A stretch of DNA of 9,471 bases, from the NCBI GenBank assembly GCA_016207585.1, contig JACQPI010000011.1, positions 1-9,471 on the forward strand. The letters run 5' to 3'. Source of the stretch: Elusimicrobiota bacterium. GTDB taxonomy: Bacteria; Elusimicrobiota; Elusimicrobia; UBA1565; JACRDR01. The translations under genes and the position numbers were made by a program. Of this stretch, positions 5,262-9,471 are shown piece by piece. Under the pieces are notes generated by a model. The model ran no database searches. It worked only from the letters and a program-made list of their open reading frames with translations, and had not been told where the DNA came from. Numbering within the stretch: position 1 is the first letter of the stretch; each line of letters starts with the position of its first letter.

Positions 5262-6310
5262 AAGTTCCTCTCCTCGACGAGGATGCCGTTGAGATACACC
5301 TTGATGTGCGCTTTCCCGGTCTCAGGCGTGGGGATGTCCACGTCCACCTTGCTGCCGGGCGGCCTCAAACCGTTGAAAATCTCCTGCTCGCCGTACGGGT
5401 CCGTCAGCACGATGCGGACCTGGCTGTCCGAGCTTCCCTGGGGGACCGCGTAATGCACGCGGCGCATCGGCGCCTGCGCCCCTCCGGAGCGGGAGGATCG
5501 GCCGCTGACCGTCAGTTTGATTCTCGATCGGCCCTCGAGGATCGTGTCGGGCGCCGGCTCCTGCGCCAAGACGACGCCGTAGGGAAACAGCGAGCCGGAG
5601 TCTTTCACGATCTCGACGGATATTCCCAGCGGGGAGGCCCAGGCGTTGGCGTCGCTGACGTTCTTGCGCGTGAAATCCGGCATGAGGCTCACCCCGTTCG
5701 GCGGAGGGCCTCCCGAGATGACAACGTTGATCATATGGCTTCGCTCGACGCTCGCCTCGGCCTTGGGGTCCTGCAGGAGCACCGTCCCCTTGTCCATGCG
5801 CAGGGAGTAGCTCTCCGTGACGGCGCCCAGCAAGAGCTGGTTCTGGCGCAGGAGCATCTCGGCATTGCGCAATGGAAGGCCGCTCAAGCCCGGGACGAAG
5901 ACCGTCTCGCCGCCCTGGCTGACGATGACGCGGATGACCTTGCCTTCCCGCACCTTCGTCCCCGCCTCGGGCAGCTGGCGCAGGACCGCCCCGATCGGGA
6001 TGGACGCGTTGAATTCGGAACCCTCCTTGCGAAGGGCCAGGTTGAGCGACGAAGCCATATCGAGCGCGGCTTCCAAGGGCCGGCCCCGCATGTCCGGGAC
6101 CGCCTGCACCTTGCGGCTATGGATCACGCCCTCCAGCGCCCATTGGGCCATGAAGTAAGTGAAGACGGCCAGGCACAGCGCCGCGGCGGCGATCTCGTAG
6201 CGTTTCAACGGCCTACGCCCCGCGCCGGGCTCGGGCGACGCGGGAGCGCCGAACGACGAGGAGCCCAGGGGGGCGCCTTCGGATGGGTGACGAACCGCGT
6301 TAAAGCTCAT
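5258..6310 (-). CDS. Membrane-anchored three-PASTA protein without a kinase domain
   Basis: PASTA domains bind cell-wall precursors or muropeptides and usually form the outer part of PrkC/Stk kinases or penicillin-binding proteins. This 350-residue protein has a short cytoplasmic Pro/Ser-rich head (1-37) and one transmembrane helix (about 39-60). Three PASTA repeats follow at about 68-134, 135-201 and 206-270, each ending in a strand like IRVIVSQGG, INVVISGG or IKLTVSG with a preceding QLP, QDP or QEP motif. A C-terminal beta-rich domain (about 280-350) resembles the extra domain at the end of clostridial PASTA kinases. There is no kinase or transpeptidase domain. The gene lies between fmt and rpe. 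The ATG at 6310 lacks a Shine-Dalgarno sequence and is 5 bases past the fmt stop, so it is probably coupled. The role is inferred to be wall sensing. Confidence 0.88.
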   Translation of the reverse strand: MSFNAVRHPSEGAPLGSSSFGAPASPEPGAGRRPLKRYEIAAAALCLAVFTYFMAQWALEGVIHSRKVQAVPDMRGRPLEAALDMASSLNLALRKEGSEFNASIPIGAVLRQLPEAGTKVREGKVIRVIVSQGGETVFVPGLSGLPLRNAEMLLRQNQLLLGAVTESYSLRMDKGTVLLQDPKAEASVERSHMINVVISGGPPPNGVSLMPDFTRKNVSDANAWASPLGISVEIVKDSGSLFPYGVVLAQEPAPDTILEGRSRIKLTVSGRSSRSGGAQAPMRRVHYAVPQGSSDSQVRIVLTDPYGEQEIFNGLRPPGSKVDVDIPTPETGKAHIKVYLNGILVEERNL

Positions 6311-6315
6311 GGCGA

Positions 6316-7281
6316 TTAGGCGACGTGAAATAGGTCCCCTGGCCTCAGCCGCAGGCCGTTGACAAAATCCGCAGCAGGTATCCGCTTTTTTCCTTCAGGC
6401 TGGACTTCGACGACCCAGAGGCGACCTGAACCACATTGTACCAAAATACCGCGCTCCCGTTCAACGCGTACGAGAGTCCCCGGCGGGGTTTGGGAGCCCG
6501 GGTTGCCGCCGCGCGCAAGGTGCGGCTCCTCTCGCCCGGTCTCTTCCACGCGCGTTTTCAGGATCGCGACCGTACCTTGGGGGAACTTCAGGAAAGCGCG
6601 CAGGCCCCCAATGAGCCCCCGGACCCGATTATGGATTTCAAAGGCCGCGCGGCCGAAATCGAGCCGCGCATCCTCACGCGTCAGTTTGGGAGCCAGGCTC
6701 GGCTCGCCCGCCTGCGGCTCGCGGCGGATCGCCCCGGCGGCCACGTCCGCGAGAACCTTCTCAAGAGCCGCCGTTCCCGAGCGCACGAGCTTTTCGGCCA
6801 GCCCGGCCGAGTCCTCATCGGGGCCGATCTCCACCTCGCAGCGCGATTGGACGGGCCCCGTGTCCATACCGGCGTCGAGCCAAAACAAGGTCGTGCCGGT
6901 GCGTTTCTCGCCGCGCATCAGGCTCCACTCGATGGGCGCCGCGCCCCGGTATTTGGGGAGGAGCGAAAAATGGACGTTGAGGAAGCCGAGCCGCGTCGAG
7001 GCCAAGACGTCGGGTTTGAATATCTTGCCGTAGGCGACGACGACCGCCAGATCGGCCTGAAGGTCGCGCAGCCGCTGCAGCGCGTCCCCGGGCCGGTCGG
7101 GCTGCAGGACGGAAATTTGCAGCCGCCCGGCCGCGGTCTTCACGGGAGACGGCTGGAACGCCAAGCCCCGTCCCGAAGGCCGGTCGGGGCGGGTCACGGC
7201 GGCCGGCACGTCGTGGCTCCGCGCGCAGATCTCCAAAAAAGGGACCGCTTCGCCCGGAGTTCCCCAGAATATGATTTTCAT
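6316..7281 (-). CDS. fmt: Methionyl-tRNA formyltransferase
   Basis: Fmt transfers a formyl group from 10-formyl-tetrahydrofolate to Met-tRNA(fMet), making the initiator for translation. The 321-residue protein has the N-terminal Rossmann-like part (KIIFWGTPGEAVPFL) and RPDRPSGRGLAFQPSPVK. The catalytic region is NVHFSLLPKYRGAAPI (102-117), followed by GTTLFWLDAGMDTGPV, giving the Asn102, His104 and Asp140 triad. The C-terminal OB-like domain that grips the tRNA follows from about residue 208 and ends in DFVNGLRLRPGDLF. Length is normal. ATG 7281 lies 18 bases after the def stop with only a weak ribosome binding site. The pairing with def is conserved in many phyla. Confidence 0.97.
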   Translation of the reverse strand: MKIIFWGTPGEAVPFLEICARSHDVPAAVTRPDRPSGRGLAFQPSPVKTAAGRLQISVLQPDRPGDALQRLRDLQADLAVVVAYGKIFKPDVLASTRLGFLNVHFSLLPKYRGAAPIEWSLMRGEKRTGTTLFWLDAGMDTGPVQSRCEVEIGPDEDSAGLAEKLVRSGTAALEKVLADVAAGAIRREPQAGEPSLAPKLTREDARLDFGRAAFEIHNRVRGLIGGLRAFLKFPQGTVAILKTRVEETGREEPHLARGGNPGSQTPPGTLVRVERERGILVQCGSGRLWVVEVQPEGKKRIPAADFVNGLRLRPGDLFHVA

Positions 7282-7299
7282 ACCGAGGCTCGCCCCGCT

Positions 7300-7812
7300 T
7301 TAGGACCAGCGCAGCCGCAAATCCCTCAGGATCGGTGAGATCTTGAGGCGCTGCGCCAGGGAAAGCCGGTCGATGAAGAGCTTGCCGTCCAGATGGTCGA
7401 TCTCGTGCTGGAACGCTCGCGCCAGAAGCCCCTCGCCCGACATCTCGTAGGGCTCGCCGCGGGCGTCGAGCGCGCGGATGCGCACGCGCGCGCCGCGCTT
7501 GACCTTGGCGTAGAGCCCAGGGACCGACAGGCAACCCTCCTCCTCCTCGACCTCGTGGTCGCGCCGCAGGATTTCCGGGTTGATGAGGACGAGCCGCTGC
7601 GGTTTTCCTTCCGGTTTGACGTCGATGACCGCGAGGCGGATAGTGAGGCCGATCTGGGGAGCCGCCAGGCCGACCCCCTTGGCCGCGTACATGGTCGACC
7701 ACATGTCCCGCAGAAGGGCCGGGAGTTTTTTCTTGAAGGCGGGGTAATCGACGGCGGAGGAGACGGTCTTCAAGACCGCCTCGCCATGCTTGGTGATGCG
7801 CAAAATCGCCAT
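7300..7812 (-). CDS. def: Peptide deformylase
   Basis: Def removes the N-formyl group from new proteins, undoing the mark that Fmt sets. All three family motifs are intact in the 170-residue protein: GVGLAAPQIG (46-55), EGCLSVPG (92-99) and QHEIDHLDG (135-143). Cys94, His136 and His140 bind the catalytic metal and Glu137 is the general base. The N-terminus, AILRITKHGEAVLKTVSSAV, matches the usual start. The C-terminal helix is short and ends in RDLRLRWS. ATG 7812 has only a weak GAG-type ribosome binding site and lies 19 bases after the EIIA gene. The def-fmt order supports the assignment. Confidence 0.98.
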   Translation of the reverse strand: MAILRITKHGEAVLKTVSSAVDYPAFKKKLPALLRDMWSTMYAAKGVGLAAPQIGLTIRLAVIDVKPEGKPQRLVLINPEILRRDHEVEEEEGCLSVPGLYAKVKRGARVRIRALDARGEPYEMSGEGLLARAFQHEIDHLDGKLFIDRLSLAQRLKISPILRDLRLRWS

Positions 7813-7831
7813 GTTATCTCGCCACGCCTCT

Positions 7832-8338
7832 TTACGCGCCGGCTCCCGCGGCGGAACCGGAGTCCGCTTCTCGGCGCCGGATGAGGTCCAACGCCTCCTG
7901 GACGGACCGCGCGCGCGCGAGCGTTTCGATCAGGTCGGACTGGAAAAGCCGCGCCACCTCCCGCAGAAGCTTGAGGTGCTGTTTGTAGCCCTCGGGAGCG
8001 TCTGGAGAAACAAGCACGAGCATGGCGCGGACGGTCACCGCCGGGTTTTTCGGGTTCACGATGCCATCCGGGACGATCGCCAGCGCGGCGGTGGAATCCG
8101 CGATGCCGCGCAGGTACGCGTGAGGGAGGCAAAGCCCGGTGTCGAGCGTCGTATCGATCCCCTTCCTCTCGCGCTCGACGATCTTGCCCAGGAGGACGTC
8201 CGCAGGGACGGACTTGTCGGAGGCGATGCGCTCGACGAGCTTATTCAAAAGCGCGTCGCGGCCTCGCTCCGGTGGCCTAAACAGCACCAGCGCCGGAGTG
8301 AGCAGCCGGCCGATGGAAAGGTTTTGCGCGGTATCCAC
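7832..8338 (-). CDS. PTS EIIA type-2 domain protein, PtsN-like
   Basis: The protein has 168 residues and a single EIIA domain of the fructose/nitrogen type. The phosphoacceptor is His73 in DTGLCLPHAYL, equivalent to the GIAIPHARL motif. The N-terminus (NLSIGRLLTPALVLF, then LLNKLVERIA) and the VRAMLVLVSPDAPEGYKQHLKLLREVARLF stretch match PtsN-type EIIA. Such stand-alone EIIA proteins usually regulate nitrogen, potassium or stress responses through phosphorylation by EI-NPr rather than transport sugar, but no partner is visible here. The tail (about 155-168) is Gly/Ala-rich. It starts at GTG 8338; an in-frame TGA lies nine codons upstream and no other start intervenes. The ribosome binding site is weak. 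It is the first gene of the long minus-strand operon, ahead of def. Confidence 0.85.
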   Translation of the reverse strand: MDTAQNLSIGRLLTPALVLFRPPERGRDALLNKLVERIASDKSVPADVLLGKIVERERKGIDTTLDTGLCLPHAYLRGIADSTAALAIVPDGIVNPKNPAVTVRAMLVLVSPDAPEGYKQHLKLLREVARLFQSDLIETLARARSVQEALDLIRRREADSGSAAGAGA

Positions 8339-8390
8339 GGGTTGCGATTTCGAACGCCGGCCTCACTGTAACAAAACCGCCGCGCGGGGC

Positions 8391-8400
8391 GCAACGTTGC
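8391..8400. repeat. 10-bp perfect palindrome in the divergent intergenic region
   Basis: GCAACGTTGC is its own reverse complement and lies 9 bases from the AT-rich -10 element between the EIIA and hemD genes. The position is right for a regulator site that controls both directions. Perfect 10-bp palindromes are expected several times by chance in a window this size, so support is weak. Confidence 0.25.
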
Positions 8401-8409
8401 TGAGCGCGG

Positions 8410-8421
8410 ATTAGATATAAT
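8410..8421. promoter_or_regulatory. Near-symmetric bidirectional -10 element (ptsN-like operon / hemD)
   Basis: ATTAGATATAAT contains a perfect plus-strand TATAAT (8416-8421) next to a minus-strand TCTAAT (8410-8415, 5 of 6). The whole 12-mer matches its reverse complement at 10 positions. It is the only AT-rich spot in the 103-bp gap between two divergent genes. Plus-strand transcription would start near 8428, giving hemD a leader of roughly 14 bases; the minus-strand leader to the EIIA gene would be about 65 bases. No good -35 boxes at 16-18 base spacing were found on either strand. Confidence 0.5.
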
Positions 8422-8441
8422 GACACCCGTAGGTTTCCGCC

Positions 8442-9374
8442 ATGCGCAAGGCTTCCAGCCCCCTGCACGGAAAGAGCGTCCTGATCACCCGGCCACGCCG
8501 GCAGTCCGGCGAACTGGCCGGCGCCTTGCGCCGGCATGGGGCGAGAGTCATCGTTGCGCCGGCGATCCGCATCCGCGATCCGGTCTCCTGGAAGCCGCTC
8601 GACCGCGCATTACGAAATCTGGGCGCCTACGATACGATCATCTTCACCAGCGCCAACGGGGTGGATCAGTTTTTTAAGAGAGCGGCTCGATTTCCGGCCG
8701 AACCCTCCGCCGGGAAACGCGGAAAACGCCCGCATCTCGGATCGGCCCCGGCAAGACGGCTCTTCGCGATCGGGCCCGCGACGGCCAAGGCCCTCGGCAG
8801 GCACGGCTGGCGCGGCGTCGGCGGTCCCGACACCCACGAGGGCGCGGCGTTCGCGAATCACGTCGCCGGGCGGGGGATATGCGCCCGGCACCGCGGGCAA
8901 GGAAGTACTACCTCTTCCCGCGGCGCCGGCCGCAATAAGAGCCTGTCCGGCCGGCGCATCCTCATCCCCAGAGCCCGCGTGGCGCGCGACGTGCTGCCCC
9001 GCATTCTCAAAAGACGCGGCGCGCGCGTGGATGTCGTGGAGGTCTACCGCACCGTCGCCGATTCCCTCGGCCGCCGACGCATCCGCGATGTCGCGCGCCG
9101 GCGGGCCGCGGATATCGTCACATTTACGTCCTCATCGACCGTGGAACAATTCATGAAGGCGGCGGGCTCCGCCCGGACCGCGCGGCGTTTTTTTGATCAT
9201 TGCGTCGCGGCCTCCATCGGCCCGGTCGCCTCAAGGGCGCTGCGCCGCTGCGGCGTGCGACGGATCGTGGAGGCGCGCCCGTTCACGACCCGAGGGCTCG
9301 TGGACGCCATCCTGCGCTGGGCTCGGGTCCCGCGCCGCAGCCGCCCGAGAGCCTCCGGAGCCCGGACGTCATGA
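8442..9374 (+). CDS. hemD: Uroporphyrinogen-III synthase
   Basis: HemD closes and inverts ring D of hydroxymethylbilane to make uroporphyrinogen III, the common precursor of heme, siroheme and cobalamin. The 310-residue, very Arg-rich protein has both half-domains. The first has VLITRPRRQSGELAGALRRHG (13-33), YDTIIFTSANGVDQFF (63-78) and FAIGPATAKAL (108-118). The second has ILIPRARVARDVLPRILKRRG (173-193), VEVYRT with Tyr202, DIVTFTSSSTVEQF (224-237) with Thr227, and SIGPVASRAL. Tyr202 and Thr227 correspond to the conserved Tyr and Thr of the active-site cleft. It is longer than the usual 250 or so because of basic, Ser/Gly-rich insertions near 84-105 and 143-170. The start is ATG 8442, with a modest AGG upstream and a short leader. 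No hemC or other heme gene is beside it. Confidence 0.9.
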   Translation: MRKASSPLHGKSVLITRPRRQSGELAGALRRHGARVIVAPAIRIRDPVSWKPLDRALRNLGAYDTIIFTSANGVDQFFKRAARFPAEPSAGKRGKRPHLGSAPARRLFAIGPATAKALGRHGWRGVGGPDTHEGAAFANHVAGRGICARHRGQGSTTSSRGAGRNKSLSGRRILIPRARVARDVLPRILKRRGARVDVVEVYRTVADSLGRRRIRDVARRRAADIVTFTSSSTVEQFMKAAGSARTARRFFDHCVAASIGPVASRALRRCGVRRIVEARPFTTRGLVDAILRWARVPRRSRPRASGARTS

Positions 9375-9471
9375 TCCCGGATCGAAGCGCCCTGCGCCGG
9401 ACTCTCCTGGAAGTCCTGCGCTCTTCCGGCGATATCCTCATAAAAAACTTCGGCAGGGCCCGCATCCGCTA
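9371..9471 (+). CDS. Inositol monophosphatase family protein, N-terminal fragment
   Basis: A gene starts at ATG 9371, overlapping the hemD stop as ATGA, and runs off the right edge. The 33 full codons visible encode a first helix, ALRRTLLEVLRSSGDILIKN, then FGRARIR. This matches the opening helix of SuhB/IMPase-type phosphatases, where a helix ending in AG-x-IL is followed by a short strand. The metal-binding motifs of the family lie further on and are outside the window. The substrate could be inositol phosphate or another sugar phosphate such as 3'-phosphoadenosine 5'-phosphate. A GGAG lies rather far upstream (about 12 bases), so coupling to hemD is likely. Confidence 0.6.
   Translation, partial: MIPDRSALRRTLLEVLRSSGDILIKNFGRARIR

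Overview
The window reads as a piece of the chromosomal core of a high-GC bacterium. It shows no sign of a phage, plasmid, IS element, CRISPR array, tRNA or rRNA. Ten genes on the minus strand (about 8338 down to 2040) form one tightly packed run: ptsN-like EIIA, def, fmt, a kinase-less PASTA protein, rpe, rpsP, khpA, trmD, rplS, rnhB. yraN and a secreted c-type cytochrome follow in the same direction after an AT-rich gap. On the plus strand, hemD and the start of an inositol-monophosphatase-like gene leave divergently from the same 103-bp region that precedes the EIIA gene. A membrane-protein C-terminus occupies the left edge. The phylum cannot be fixed from the sequence. A high-GC Elusimicrobiota-like or other uncultured lineage is my low-confidence guess, based on the gene order and the PASTA protein.

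Layout. 1-114 is the partial C-terminus of a membrane protein on the plus strand. 115-426 has no gene. 427-1254 is a secreted monoheme, P460-like cytochrome (minus). 1319-1678 is yraN. 1679-2016 is an AT-rich intergenic island (24% GC over 1861-1960, against 73% in the first part of rnhB at 2101-2160). 2040-8338 is the large minus-strand operon. 8339-8441 is the divergent promoter region with a near-symmetric -10 element. 8442-9374 is hemD, and 9371-9471 is the truncated IMPase-like gene.

How the genes work together. def and fmt handle the formyl-methionine cycle. rpsP and rplS encode ribosomal proteins S16 and L19. khpA encodes a small RNA-binding KH protein, trmD makes m1G37 in tRNA, and rnhB removes RNA from RNA-DNA hybrids. 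rpe belongs to the pentose phosphate pathway. The PASTA protein sits where many Gram-positive bacteria keep the PASTA Ser/Thr kinase (between fmt and rpe), but it has no kinase domain. Neighbouring genes are joined by 4-base start/stop overlaps or very short gaps, so they are probably co-transcribed and in part translationally coupled.

Nothing here is a clearly new system. The points most worth a second look are the kinase-less PASTA protein in a PrkC-like neighbourhood, the absence of rimM between khpA and trmD, a His-to-Ser change at a metal-ligand position of Rpe, the bidirectional -10 element, and the uncharacterised cytochrome with a possibly leaderless promoter.
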